In this document: in pieces, positions 41,459 to 50,703 of the stretch | Position numbering within the stretch: position 1 is the first letter of the stretch | How the letters are laid out: each line of letters starts with the position of its first letter | Assembly: GCA_049700455.1 (NCBI GenBank) | Contig: JBNAVJ010000001.1 | Location: forward strand, 248,001 to 312,000 | Source: JBNAVJ01 sp049700455 | GTDB lineage: Bacteria; Bacteroidota; Ignavibacteria; Tepidaquicellales; Tepidaquicellaceae | DNA: 64,000 bases | Reading direction: 5' to 3' | Notes under the pieces: generated by a model | Databases searched by the model: none | The model's input: only the letters and a program-made list of their open reading frames with translations | Told to the model about the DNA's origin: nothing | Program-made: the position numbers and the translations under genes

Positions 41459-43813
41459 TTAAAACTCCTTAATTATTTCTTGAATGTTTTTTACATTAGG
41501 ATGGTTTTCTCCATAAATCCTCAAATAAATATTCAGAGCTTTTTGATAATATTGGATAGCCTTTTCTTTTAAATTAAGATTATCATAAAGTTCTGCAATA
41601 CCAACAAATGTAGCTGCAACCTCAGGATGTTCTTCACCATAAATTGACAGCTTTAATCTATAAACTTTTTTATAGAGTTTTTTGGCTTCTTCATATTTTC
41701 CAATGAAGTTGTAATATGAAGCAAGATTGTGAAGTGAGTTTATATAATCTGGGTGATTCGCTCCAAAAATAGTTTCACGAATGGTAAGAGCCTTTCTGAA
41801 TAACTCTTCAGCCTTTTCGGGTTGGTTTTTCTTAACGTATAAAATAGCAAGATTATTGTATGCATTTGCTGCATAAGAAGTATTCGTTCTTTGAAATTTT
41901 TCATAGAGGTTTATTGCATCGTTGTATAACATCTCCGCATTATTAAGGTCTCCCAGATCTTCATTAATTGCAGCAAGGTTGTTCAGGATATTAGCAACAT
42001 ACTCATTATTATCCCCAAGTAGTTTTCTGTTGATTTCAAGAGCCTTCTGAAATTTCGACTTAGCCTCAAGCAACAATCCTTTATTTGTGTATAAAACACC
42101 AAGGGCACTTAATACGGCAGCAGTATCAATATGCATCTCTCCTAAGACTCGTGTTCTAATTTCAAGTGTTTTAGTATATGTCTTCTCTGCAACACTGTAC
42201 TTACCTTGCATCTGGTATAACTTTCCAAGTTGATACATAACATCAGCATATTCTAAGGTTAAAGTTCCTTTCTTTTCTTCTGTAATTTTGAGAAAATCTT
42301 CCATTAGTGGTGTTATTAACTTCCACTCTGCAGCATCAAAAAATTTCTTTCCAATAATTTTAATCCACTCGTAAAACTCCTCGTAGGTTAAGGCTGTTTT
42401 TGCATGATAGTATGCCTCATTCATACTCCTTCTCACATCATCAGTTATGAAGCGAATATCAACCTGCCAAAGTTTATTATTGTAGAAATTGAAAATAAAC
42501 TTATGAAGCGAACGGAGTGTGTTTTTATCAAGTTTAGCCTGTATACTTTCTCTCATTAACTCATGCATAGTGTAAAAGTTTTCTGTGTTGCTCTCTTTGA
42601 TAAAAGAAAATCGACAGAGATTATTTATAGCTGTCAAGGGATAGGCGGTATTGAAATGTTCAATCAATTTTTGAGCTAATTCGTAATTCCATAGTCTTGG
42701 AGCGGATATCACTTTTAAAGTTTCTATTTCAGAACGGTCAAGATACCTCAGAAAACGATCCAAAACATCCTGTTGTGTACGGGCAAAATCATTCACAGTG
42801 GGTATTCTACCAAGCTTGTTACCTATTTCGTTATAGGTATCAATTGCAAGATCAAGAAAGTGTGGTAGTCCCTTACTCGCCTGATATATGACATCTTGAA
42901 TATCCTTATCATTCACTCCACAACTTGAAAGAAATTTTTTTGAGTCAGCCTCACTTAGTTCTCCCACTAAATGCTGACTGAGATATTTTCTCCACCCTAT
43001 GTCAATTTCCTCCCATCTTAATTTTTCCCGTCCACATATAACCCATAATACTTGAGGAAGATAGGAAACCAGATCTCTTACCCATTCATCTCTAAGGAAA
43101 AATCCCCCCTCAGTATTTGCATTTTCCCATAAAGCTTCATATGTATCAAAAAATATCGTTGCTTTTGTTTGCTTTTGAGATAAATAATCTTCCAGATCGG
43201 AAGCCCAGAAAAAAGGTAACCTTTCTGCAATCTCTTTAGCTTCTAACTCGGGAATATCGGCAAGTTCTCGCTCTCCTCTTTTTTTCCACCATTCACGAAA
43301 AACATTTGAGCCTGTTAAAAATGCTTTTGAGAGCTTAGGTATCCAACCTACCCATGGCATCTCCCCAAGCACCCTCATAATACCAGCAACCACACTTGCA
43401 CCAGTAAGTAAGGGAAAATTATCTTTGGTTATAGGTACCTGTGGGTGAGTTTTGTGCCAAAATGCAGTATACGCTACGTCAAATGAAGGGAACCTAATCT
43501 TATATCTTTCTGTTAATTCATTTCTTAAAACAAAGAGTGTTGTTTCCATATTCCGGTACAGTGGAACATCAAGGTCTATAGATGTGTAAATTGTAGAGGG
43601 AAATTCACTTTCAAGAATTTTACTAAGATGTTTCCGCAAAGTTGTCTTACCAACACCTCCGACTCCATAAAAGACAAGAACCTTATATTGATTGGGATCG
43701 ATAGGAAGAGAAAGATAGTTCCGAAACGTTTCGATAAAGTTCTCCCGATCAGTAAACTGTCTTTCTTTCTTTTTAAAACCTACTTTTCCAATATGCTTAG
43801 GAACAATAGCCAT
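41459..43813 (-). CDS. STAND-class NTPase with kinesin-light-chain-like TPR array
   Basis: The 784-residue protein has an NTPase domain with Walker A GVGGVGKTT (50-58), Walker B TIFFDTYEAL (219-228), a sensor arginine in VLWVICGREKLRWEE, and the winged-helix part RSEIETLKVISAP (about 365-395). From about residue 500 to the end there are about seven TPRs with the 42-residue spacing of kinesin light chain repeats, each with a LG-HP or NN-LA pattern (GANHPDYINSLHNLASYY, GEEHPEVAATFVGIAELY). The layout NTPase plus sensor repeats is that of signalling ATPases, but no effector domain is seen at the N-terminus. It follows era by 1 nt and may be read through from it. Function unknown; defence or signalling is inference. 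Confidence 0.85.
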   Translation of the reverse strand: MAIVPKHIGKVGFKKKERQFTDRENFIETFRNYLSLPIDPNQYKVLVFYGVGGVGKTTLRKHLSKILESEFPSTIYTSIDLDVPLYRNMETTLFVLRNELTERYKIRFPSFDVAYTAFWHKTHPQVPITKDNFPLLTGASVVAGIMRVLGEMPWVGWIPKLSKAFLTGSNVFREWWKKRGERELADIPELEAKEIAERLPFFWASDLEDYLSQKQTKATIFFDTYEALWENANTEGGFFLRDEWVRDLVSYLPQVLWVICGREKLRWEEIDIGWRKYLSQHLVGELSEADSKKFLSSCGVNDKDIQDVIYQASKGLPHFLDLAIDTYNEIGNKLGRIPTVNDFARTQQDVLDRFLRYLDRSEIETLKVISAPRLWNYELAQKLIEHFNTAYPLTAINNLCRFSFIKESNTENFYTMHELMRESIQAKLDKNTLRSLHKFIFNFYNNKLWQVDIRFITDDVRRSMNEAYYHAKTALTYEEFYEWIKIIGKKFFDAAEWKLITPLMEDFLKITEEKKGTLTLEYADVMYQLGKLYQMQGKYSVAEKTYTKTLEIRTRVLGEMHIDTAAVLSALGVLYTNKGLLLEAKSKFQKALEINRKLLGDNNEYVANILNNLAAINEDLGDLNNAEMLYNDAINLYEKFQRTNTSYAANAYNNLAILYVKKNQPEKAEELFRKALTIRETIFGANHPDYINSLHNLASYYNFIGKYEEAKKLYKKVYRLKLSIYGEEHPEVAATFVGIAELYDNLNLKEKAIQYYQKALNIYLRIYGENHPNVKNIQEIIKEF

Positions 43814-43814
43814 T

Positions 43815-44720
43815 TTATGTCTGCTGAAAATTATATTTCAGAAAGGCTTTATCCTTACGCCAATCTTTTTTCACCTTAACATAAAGCTCAAGATATACTT
43901 CTCGTCCAAGAAAATTTTCCACTTTTTTGCGGGCTAATTCTCCCAACGTTTTTATCATTTCCCCCTTTTTTCCAAGAATAATTTTTTTCTGGGATTCCCT
44001 TTCAACAACTATATCAGCATTAATAAAGTCTTTTCCTCCGGGGCGCTCTTTAAATTCTCTTATATCAACAAACACGCTGTATGGAATTTCTTCTTTGTAC
44101 AACTCAAGAATTTTCTCCCTTATAATTTCTGCAACAAAAAATCGTTCACTTTTATCTGTTAAAGTCTCTTCATCATACAAAAACTCTGAATTCGGTAAAT
44201 ATTTAACAATCAGGAGTTTTAAATCATCAACATTGTACCCTGTCAATGCAGAAATAAAAATTATATCTTCAAACTGAAATTTCTTCTTTATCACTTCAAT
44301 CATACTTTTCACCAACTTCAAGTGTTCAGGTTTATCAGCTTTATTAATTGCTAATATGATAGGTTTTTTTTCAATACTACGTTTAAATATTTGTTTGAAA
44401 TCTGTAATATCTTCAAGTGAAAAGTTTTCTGGATCAATTAATAACACCACAACATCTGAGTCTTTTAGGGAAGATTTGACTTCTCCTATCATAAAATTAT
44501 GAAGCTCATATTTAGGTTCAAGAATGCCTGGCGTATCGAAAAAAATCATTTGATAGTTGTTCTCTGTCAATACCCCAAGAATCTTATTCCGCGTTGTTTG
44601 CGCCTTCTTGGTAACAATAGAAAGGTTATATCCTAACAGTGTGTTAAGTAAGGTAGATTTCCCTGCGTTAGGTTTACCAATTATTGCTACCGTTCCACAT
44701 TTCTTTATTGGTTCATTCAT
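43815..44720 (-). CDS. era: GTPase Era
   Basis: The 301-residue ribosome-assembly GTPase has G1 GKPNAGKST (15-23), the G2 region with QTTRNKILG, G3 FFDTPG (about 57-62), G4 INKAD (about 124-128) and a C-terminal KH domain (KKIILGKKGEMIKTLGELARKKVE) that binds the 3' end of 16S rRNA. Length is typical. Its start overlaps the end of the upstream OB-fold lipoprotein gene by 4 nt, and the STAND gene starts 1 nt after its stop, so it lies inside a long minus-strand operon. Confidence 0.95.
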   Translation of the reverse strand: MNEPIKKCGTVAIIGKPNAGKSTLLNTLLGYNLSIVTKKAQTTRNKILGVLTENNYQMIFFDTPGILEPKYELHNFMIGEVKSSLKDSDVVVLLIDPENFSLEDITDFKQIFKRSIEKKPIILAINKADKPEHLKLVKSMIEVIKKKFQFEDIIFISALTGYNVDDLKLLIVKYLPNSEFLYDEETLTDKSERFFVAEIIREKILELYKEEIPYSVFVDIREFKERPGGKDFINADIVVERESQKKIILGKKGEMIKTLGELARKKVENFLGREVYLELYVKVKKDWRKDKAFLKYNFQQT

Positions 44721-45169
44721 TTATTTTCTACATCAATTTGTTCTGGTGATTTAAGAATTATTTCAGGCTTCCCTTTATATATTTTTATAACTCCATTAAC
44801 TTTTACATACTTACCTTTATATTGGTTCAGGTCCTTAAATTTGTGCAAGTCACTTTTGAAAATAACCGCAGTAAAAATATGGTTTGGGTATTTCTTTTCA
44901 AAATTCATAAATACTGCCTTTTCTGAAAAATAAACATCAGCAACAAAACCTTTTACAGAAGCAAACTCCCCCTCATGTATTGCTGCCTCATAACTTTTGT
45001 AAACTTTTGTTGGAACATTGCTTTCCTTAGTCTGTGTTTCATTTTCACTCTCTTTTATGCCAGTAACTTCAGTAGAGGTTTTTTGAACCTTAATCTCATC
45101 TGATTGTTTTTTGCAGGCAAAAATGAGGAATAAAAATAAAGCAAAAAAAATAATTATTATTTGTTTCAT
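44717..45169 (-). CDS. Lipoprotein with an OB-fold domain
   Basis: The 150-residue protein has a lipoprotein signal (LIFAC, cysteine at residue 19), a charged glutamate/threonine-rich linker to about residue 60, and a compact C-terminal OB-fold: EGEFASVKGFVADVYFSEKAVFMNFEKKYPN, then FTAVIFKSDLHKF and KYVKVNGVIKIYKGKPEIIL. Such OB domains bind nucleic acid or oligosaccharides; the 'G-x-V..Y-GKPEI' end is common in them. No catalytic residues are visible. It overlaps era by 4 nt and lies 3 nt after the TPR gene. Confidence 0.75.
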   Translation of the reverse strand: MKQIIIIFFALFLFLIFACKKQSDEIKVQKTSTEVTGIKESENETQTKESNVPTKVYKSYEAAIHEGEFASVKGFVADVYFSEKAVFMNFEKKYPNHIFTAVIFKSDLHKFKDLNQYKGKYVKVNGVIKIYKGKPEIILKSPEQIDVENK

Positions 45170-45172
45170 TTT

Positions 45173-46018
45173 TTATTTATACTTTTGTTTTTCGTTATTG
45201 ATTGCATTCAATAACGAGGGATCGAGTTCAAGAGCAATTTTGAAATCTCTTTCCGCATCATCATATCTACCTAATTCTAGAAGGAGACTACCCCTTCTAA
45301 AATATGCTTCAGCATACTTCGGGTTGAGACTTATAGCAGTATTAAAATCCACTATAGCAGAATCATTTTTAGCTTCATTATAATAATAGCTTCCCCGGGT
45401 AAAAAACAATTCAGGGTTTTTAGAATTAATCTCTATAGCCTTATTAATATCTACAAGAAAAGCAAGTTTATCACCGAGCAAATAATGAACAATGGCTCTG
45501 TTTTTTAATGCTTCATAGCTTTCCGGATCTAATGTCAAAGCAGCATTAAAATCATTTAATGCGGCAGGGATATTTTCTCCTTTTAGATATGCTATTCCTC
45601 TATTGATATAAATTTTCGGGTTTTGGGGATCAAGGTAAATTGCACGCGAAAAATCCGAAACAGAATTATCATACACTCCAACTAAAGTATAAAGTACTCC
45701 ACGATTTATTAATGCCTCTGTATTACTATTGTCGATTTCCAATGCACTGGAAAAATCTCTTTCCGCTTCTGTCAACTTTTTCTCCATCATATATGCATTG
45801 CCTCTCATTAGATAAGCTCTGGAGTCATTGGGAATAATTTGAAGATACTCATTAAAATATTCTATTGCTTTAACAGCGTTTCCATTCTCAAGTTCCGTCT
45901 CCCCCATTTGAAAAAGTTGCTGTGGGGGATATTGAGAAAACGAAATATCACTCCATACAACAGTAATTAATAAAAGAATAATACTTTTCAATTGATTAAC
46001 TTTTAACCTGATAAACAT
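45173..46018 (-). CDS. Exported TPR protein
   Basis: The 281-residue protein has a signal peptide (hydrophobic residues 9-26, cleavage after FSQ) and about seven 34-residue TPRs from residue 35, for example GNAVKAIEYFNEYLQIIPND, TNTEALINRGVLYTLVG and PKYAEAYFRRGSLLLELGRYDDAERDFKIALELDP. It should act as a periplasmic protein-protein scaffold. It overlaps the upstream lipoprotein gene by 23 nt and is followed 3 nt later by the OB-fold lipoprotein, within the envelope part of the era operon. Partner unknown. Confidence 0.82.
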   Translation of the reverse strand: MFIRLKVNQLKSIILLLITVVWSDISFSQYPPQQLFQMGETELENGNAVKAIEYFNEYLQIIPNDSRAYLMRGNAYMMEKKLTEAERDFSSALEIDNSNTEALINRGVLYTLVGVYDNSVSDFSRAIYLDPQNPKIYINRGIAYLKGENIPAALNDFNAALTLDPESYEALKNRAIVHYLLGDKLAFLVDINKAIEINSKNPELFFTRGSYYYNEAKNDSAIVDFNTAISLNPKYAEAYFRRGSLLLELGRYDDAERDFKIALELDPSLLNAINNEKQKYK

Positions 46019-46418
46019 AATTTTTCAGAAGTTCAACTCCTTTTGTAGAAATTATTTTTCTAAAAATATTACCTTTGTACTGAAATACCACCACCGCACA
46101 TTCATTAGCCAGGCTAAATTCCATATTTATTAAACTTACTCTCTTATGGAAAAATTCCAGCGACCCTTCATACTCACATTTCCTTTTACCAGCATCTTCG
46201 TTAGTAATTGAATTCAGTATATTTTGTATGGTGTCTTTTGAAGTTATCGTAATTACTATACTACTTTTTTCCCCAGATACTCTTTTATTTAAGTAAATTT
46301 TAACCTCATCAGCATCTTTCAAGAGATTCTGAAGAACTGTATTAATATTAAAAGAACATGATTGGAAAACAATCAAACAGAACACTACCATTACAAGACA
46401 AAGATACTTATAACCCAT
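45996..46418 (-). CDS. Predicted lipoprotein, unknown function
   Basis: I set the start at ATG 46418 (140 residues) because it gives a standard lipoprotein signal MGYKYLCLVMVVFC with the lipobox VFQSC; the longer frame from 46472 would put an unlikely 18-residue extension in front. The mature part is a small alpha/beta domain with a KRKCEYEGSL segment and a second cysteine (LANECAVVVF), possibly a disulfide pair. No family is recognised. It overlaps the upstream gene by 11 nt and the TPR gene by 23 nt, so all three are translated as a coupled set. Confidence 0.7.
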   Translation of the reverse strand: MGYKYLCLVMVVFCLIVFQSCSFNINTVLQNLLKDADEVKIYLNKRVSGEKSSIVITITSKDTIQNILNSITNEDAGKRKCEYEGSLEFFHKRVSLINMEFSLANECAVVVFQYKGNIFRKIISTKGVELLKNYVYQVKS

Positions 46419-47205
46419 ATGTGTCTTTAAGCCAAGTTTTGGCATAATCATAATTTGTTCTACCGTAAACATCTACAATGTATGCAATTAACTCTTCGCT
46501 GATTTCGTCTTTATTTTTTCCAGAAGCACTTAATAGTTCCATATATGACTCAAGTTCCTTTTTTAATCCTTCTTCGTCAGCAAATCGCAAAATGAATTTA
46601 GAAATGAGTTGTTCACGTTGCTTATCGTTTTTCATATAGGTATAATACAAATCAACACGATCAACTAATTCCTGATCTATTTGTTTGTCTTCAATTGTAT
46701 AGATAAAATTTTTATCAAAAATTATCTCATCCGAAGTAAAACTGATTTTTTTTGAAATAGTATCATCTTGATAAATGTACCGAATAAAAAAATATGAATT
46801 ATTTGTAATTGGATATTCTTTTGAATTGATTTTAAATTTAAATTCCCCAATTACAAAATAAGGAGATTCAAACTCTTTTTGCAAAGAAAATAGACCTTTA
46901 TCTATCACTCCTTTACTTTTGATAAGTGAGGCATAAACATATTCTGTAAATTCACCCTCAAATTTTTTCATTGGCTTAAGAAGAAACCTCCCAGAGTCTT
47001 TGTTATATAGTGCTGCAAGCGCTTTATTAGATTTAAAGGTAATCCTATCGTTCAAATTAAGTTCATCTTTTGCCTTCAGTAATTGTCCTGTTTGTTCATT
47101 CAGAATTTCCCCCTTAACTTTTAAAACAATATATGTTTGTGAATACCCTAATTGGGTCAAAAGGAATAATATAAAAACTATTGAAAGAAATCGTATTTTA
47201 AGCAT
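46408..47205 (-). CDS. Exported protein of unknown function
   Basis: The 265-residue protein has a signal peptide (MLKIRFLSIVFILFLL, cleavage after GYSQ). Near the N-terminus is a region TYIVLKVKGEILNEQTGQLLKAKDELNLNDRITFKSNKALAALYN that looks like a short beta-barrel or FecR-type domain, followed by helical sequence rich in lysine and glutamate (DKQREQLISKFILRF, EDEGLKKELESYMELL). It is the first gene of the long minus-strand run ending at 39245 and has a 181-nt upstream region. I do not recognise the family; a role in the envelope is suggested by the neighbours. Confidence 0.7.
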   Translation of the reverse strand: MLKIRFLSIVFILFLLTQLGYSQTYIVLKVKGEILNEQTGQLLKAKDELNLNDRITFKSNKALAALYNKDSGRFLLKPMKKFEGEFTEYVYASLIKSKGVIDKGLFSLQKEFESPYFVIGEFKFKINSKEYPITNNSYFFIRYIYQDDTISKKISFTSDEIIFDKNFIYTIEDKQIDQELVDRVDLYYTYMKNDKQREQLISKFILRFADEEGLKKELESYMELLSASGKNKDEISEELIAYIVDVYGRTNYDYAKTWLKDTYGL

Positions 47206-47386
47206 AGATAAATAGTGTTTAATTAATAAAATATATTAATTTGTTCTTTAAGAAATAACATATTTTTTTAGCTCACGTCACTTTACTTTATTTTATACTG
47301 CAATGATACTAAGAAGTTTCTTTATCTTATCGTCTTTATGTATTTATAACTGTATTCAAATTTGCTAATTTATATTAAAAATAAAA

Positions 47387-48019
47387 TTGTACGTACAGGT
47401 TTCTTCAAATAGTTATAGTATACTCACACCTTTAGATGTAATAAATGGGTATACGAATGGTATTTTCCCTATGGGAAACAATAACGGCACTGTTGAGTGG
47501 TATTATACTGAGCCCCGAGCAATAATTCCTGTAGACATAGACTCTATGACTTTTAGGATACCACGTTCACTTATTCAAGTTTTAAAAAAGGATATTTTTG
47601 AGATCAGGGTAGATACAAATTTTGTTTTTGTTATTCAACATTGCGCTCATCGCATGGAAACCTGGATTAACAAACTCATTTTTGATACTTATGTTGAATT
47701 ATTCAAAATGGGATATGCCCACTCGGTTGAATCGTATATTAAGGGAAAGATTGTAGGTGGTTTATATGGTGTTGCTTTAAGAGGAGTATTTTTCGGAGAG
47801 TCAATGTTTCATATAGAAAACAATGCTTCAAAAGTTTGTTTAGCAAAGTTGTTAGAAACATTAAAACTGAATGGGTATATGTTTCTTGATATACAGATGT
47901 TAAGTCCCGTTTTTTTACCATTAGGAGCTATAACAATAACCCACAAAAGATATCTAAATTTACTAAAACAAGCACTAACAAAAAATTGTTATTTTAAAAT
48001 TAAAAGAATCAAGCAATAA
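47387..48019 (+). CDS. aat: Leucyl/phenylalanyl-tRNA--protein transferase
   Basis: The 210-residue N-end rule enzyme moves Leu or Phe from tRNA to N-terminal Arg or Lys of proteins so that ClpS/ClpAP can degrade them. Family motifs are GYTNGIFPMG (about 22-31), WYYTEPRAIIP, SVESYIKGKIVGGLYGVALRGVFFGESMFH, ASKVCLAKLLE and the late DIQM. The reading frame starts at a TTG codon (47387); there is no upstream in-frame ATG and the N-terminus fits the family. Length is slightly short but normal. It is followed 6 nt later by a DUF3127 gene. Confidence 0.93.
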   Translation: MYVQVSSNSYSILTPLDVINGYTNGIFPMGNNNGTVEWYYTEPRAIIPVDIDSMTFRIPRSLIQVLKKDIFEIRVDTNFVFVIQHCAHRMETWINKLIFDTYVELFKMGYAHSVESYIKGKIVGGLYGVALRGVFFGESMFHIENNASKVCLAKLLETLKLNGYMFLDIQMLSPVFLPLGAITITHKRYLNLLKQALTKNCYFKIKRIKQ

Positions 48020-48025
48020 AGAAAA

Positions 48026-48397
48026 ATGGAATTAACTGGAAAATTACACGCAATTTTTGAAGCAAAAGAAAAAACTCCTACTTTCCGGACACGAGAGTTT
48101 ATTGTTGAGGTTTCAGACGGGAGATTTCCTCAATACATTAAATTTGAACTTGTTAATGATAAGTGCAAACTTATAGATAGTTTTGAGGTAGGACAGAACA
48201 TAACAGTCTCCTTTGATATTACAGGACGAGAATGGACTAATCCTGCAGGTGAAAAGGTTTATTTTAACTCATTACGAGCATGGAAAATCAATCTTACAGA
48301 AGCTGGAGACTACCATACCTCAATTGATGACACGATAGATTATACAGCTGATATTGGCAGCAAAGATGAACCGCCGCCTTTGGAACCTCCGTTTTAG
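48026..48397 (+). CDS. DUF3127-type OB-fold protein
   Basis: The 123-residue protein follows the DUF3127 pattern: MELTGKLHAIFEAKEKTPTF at the start, REFIVEVSDGRFPQYIKFELVNDKC, then VGQNITVSFDITGREWTNPAGEKVYFNSLRAWKI. The fold is that of small OB-type single-strand-binding domains, and the family is common in Bacteroidota/FCB genomes. The C-terminal tail is acidic/proline-rich (DEPPPLEPPF), like an SSB-type tail for protein contacts. The cellular role is not established. It lies 6 nt after aat. Confidence 0.85.
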   Translation: MELTGKLHAIFEAKEKTPTFRTREFIVEVSDGRFPQYIKFELVNDKCKLIDSFEVGQNITVSFDITGREWTNPAGEKVYFNSLRAWKINLTEAGDYHTSIDDTIDYTADIGSKDEPPPLEPPF

Positions 48398-48402
48398 AAT
48401 AT

Positions 48403-49455
48403 TTAGAAATTTGTTTTACCACGGTAATCTATAATTTTGTTTTTCTGACCCGAATATGCAAGGTCCTGGACTACTTCTCCATTCAGAAAATCGTGGGGAA
48501 AACCATACTCGATACTACTTACAGCATTAAGTCTTTGAATTAATGACTCTGGAATTTTAAAATTAAGACATCCAAGATTCTCATTTAATTGTTCAGGTGT
48601 ACGAGCTCCAACAATAGGTATAAAGTTCCCTTTTTGTTGTCTAACCCAATTAATAGCTATTTGAGAAGGTTTTACCCCAAGTTCTTCTGCAACATTCACA
48701 ACTTCCCTTGCAATTTTCATATTTCTCTGGTTCAACCTGACACTCTTTTCCGTAAGTCTTGCTGGCTCTTTATCTTTCTTACTTAAATATTTACCTGTAA
48801 GGGCACCCCCTCCAATTGTTGCCCACGGAGTAATTGCTAAATCAAGATAGTTAGCCATAGGAATCAAATCTCTTTCAGGTGTTCTCTGTATCAAACTGTA
48901 TTCAATTTGTAATGCAATAAACTGGGTCCATCCTCGCAATTCTGCAATTGTATTTGCCCGTGAAATAATCCATGCTGGAGTATCAGAAATCCCTATATAC
49001 AGAATTTTCCCTGCCCTAACCATATCGTCAAGAGCTCTCATTACCTCTTCCTCAGGAGTAAGCTTATCCCAACAATGAACCCAATAGAGATCAATATACT
49101 CAGTCTTAAGCCTACGCAGGCTGTTTTCAAGCGACTGTACCATATTCTTCCTATGATTTCCAGAGCTGTTTATATCATACTTCCTTTCAGGTTCAAACAG
49201 AGTGTATTTCGTCGCTACTACAAAATTTGCTCTATCACTATGTATAAATTCTCCAACAAATTTCTCACTACTTCCTTCTGTATATCTATTAGCTGTATCA
49301 ATAAAATTTCCACCAGCGTTTACAAAAATATCAAATATTTTTTTACTACTCTCTTTATTAGCCCCCATCGTACCCCATTCTTCACCAAAAGTCATAGTTC
49401 CCAGACAAATTTCAGAAACCCTTAAGCCCGATTTGCCTAATAGTTTGTATTTCAT
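48403..49455 (-). CDS. Aldo/keto reductase
   Basis: A 350-residue NAD(P)H-dependent reductase with a TIM-barrel fold. Key parts are SEICLGTMTFGEEWG, FIDTANRYTEGSSEKFVGEF with the catalytic Asp/Tyr, VATKYTLF with the catalytic lysine, YIDLYWVHCWD with the catalytic histidine, and IAINWVRQQKGNFIPIVGARTPEQL with the coenzyme-binding arginine. It is the last gene of the 55014-48403 operon, 15 nt after the PLD-like gene. The substrate cannot be inferred; it is of the YajO/KAR-beta-like class. Confidence 0.9.
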   Translation of the reverse strand: MKYKLLGKSGLRVSEICLGTMTFGEEWGTMGANKESSKKIFDIFVNAGGNFIDTANRYTEGSSEKFVGEFIHSDRANFVVATKYTLFEPERKYDINSSGNHRKNMVQSLENSLRRLKTEYIDLYWVHCWDKLTPEEEVMRALDDMVRAGKILYIGISDTPAWIISRANTIAELRGWTQFIALQIEYSLIQRTPERDLIPMANYLDLAITPWATIGGGALTGKYLSKKDKEPARLTEKSVRLNQRNMKIAREVVNVAEELGVKPSQIAINWVRQQKGNFIPIVGARTPEQLNENLGCLNFKIPESLIQRLNAVSSIEYGFPHDFLNGEVVQDLAYSGQKNKIIDYRGKTNF

Positions 49456-49470
49456 AATATTTTATATTTT

Positions 49471-50703
49471 TCATTTTCGTTTTATTTGAGGATAATCCCT
49501 ATCTGTACAAACATATTCTGTGTATTTACCATTCCAATCTTTCAAAAAAAGCTCAGTTAATTCACTATTTATTTTATCATTTTGAATAACAATCGAAGCA
49601 TTTCGAGAATTATAAAAATAACTCTTTTCCCAATTTGAAGTACTTATCCAGCTAATATTTTCATCCGCTAATAAATATTTACAGTGTTCCACTCGTGCGT
49701 AGGGTATAAAACCACCACTAAAGATGGGAATTGAGCTGATTTTTATTTCGATACCTTTAGTTTTTGAAAGTTCCTTTATATCACCGAAATATTTTCTATC
49801 AGTAACCCAATCAGGAACTATAATTTTTATATCAACTCCTCTGTTGGCTGCTCTTTTTAATGCTTTATCGATTTTTTCATAGTTCTCTTTATCTGCGGCA
49901 ATCGAATAAGAATAAATTTGAATATAGAGTTTTTTACTAGCTTTGTTAATTAATTTTAACAGTTCTGTTTCCTCCCAACTATAAACCTTTGGTATCAGAA
50001 GAGGAGGGCTAAAGCAGGGATAAAGTTTCACCAAGCCATACTTTTCTGAATGTATTTTTAATTTATTTCTGGAGTTTATTACGTTCTTTATTTTTGACTT
50101 ACGAATTCCTGCAAACTCTGTAAACTCAGGATATTTAGATAGAATCCAATCAATTTCAAAAATTCGTAAGAAATTTTCTGCAAGCTTTTTGTTTTTTATT
50201 CTGATTCCCAGTTCATGAATATGGATAAGAGCCCTCCAATCCATATTCTGGCTCCCAAGAAACACATCTGACGAATCTACAACAAAATATTTTGTATGCA
50301 TAACCCCACCAGCAAGCTGGGCAAAATCTATCTTTCTTATTTCAACGTTTTTTATTTCATTTAAATAATCTACTCCCCGTCCATTCTCAAGATAAAATTT
50401 CCTGTCAACTATAATTCTGATTTTTACACCTCTTGCTGCAGCACTTATTAGCGCATTCAAAATGTCAGTTAAACTTTCACCCTCTTTATGTGAAAAATAA
50501 AATGTTTCAATTTCAATCGAAGATTTTGCCAAATTAAACATTTCGACCCAAACTTCAGATGTTTTTTTTATCTTTGATTGTTCAAAGTTAGTTTCAAGAG
50601 GCACACTTTCAACAAGCTCTATAGGTTCCTGAGAAAATGCTACTGCAGTCCATAAACCTAATAAAACATATAATAAGGGCTGTGTAAATGCTCTATGTTT
50701 CAT
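49471..50703 (-). CDS. Secreted phospholipase D-like protein (two HKD motifs)
   Basis: The 410-residue protein has a signal peptide (MKHRAFTQPLLYVLL...AFSQ) and two PLD halves. The first has HTKYFVVDSSDVFLGSQNMDWRAL with the HxK(x)4D motif and a following asparagine; the second has HCKYLLADENISWISTSNWEKSYF. Together they make one active site, so it may be a periplasmic phospholipase, phosphodiesterase or cardiolipin synthase-like enzyme. No transmembrane helices other than the signal are seen, unlike classical Cls. It overlaps tnaA by 4 nt and precedes the aldo/keto reductase by 15 nt. Confidence 0.88.
   Translation of the reverse strand: MKHRAFTQPLLYVLLGLWTAVAFSQEPIELVESVPLETNFEQSKIKKTSEVWVEMFNLAKSSIEIETFYFSHKEGESLTDILNALISAAARGVKIRIIVDRKFYLENGRGVDYLNEIKNVEIRKIDFAQLAGGVMHTKYFVVDSSDVFLGSQNMDWRALIHIHELGIRIKNKKLAENFLRIFEIDWILSKYPEFTEFAGIRKSKIKNVINSRNKLKIHSEKYGLVKLYPCFSPPLLIPKVYSWEETELLKLINKASKKLYIQIYSYSIAADKENYEKIDKALKRAANRGVDIKIIVPDWVTDRKYFGDIKELSKTKGIEIKISSIPIFSGGFIPYARVEHCKYLLADENISWISTSNWEKSYFYNSRNASIVIQNDKINSELTELFLKDWNGKYTEYVCTDRDYPQIKRK

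Noticed and set aside
43927..44277. 116-residue plus-strand ORF antisense to era
   Set aside because: Era motifs G1 to G4 and the KH domain are intact on the minus strand.
47221..47241. AT-only inverted repeat AATTAATA/TATTAATT upstream of aat
   Set aside because: Eight-bp arms of only A and T in very AT-rich DNA are likely by chance, with no other supporting signal.
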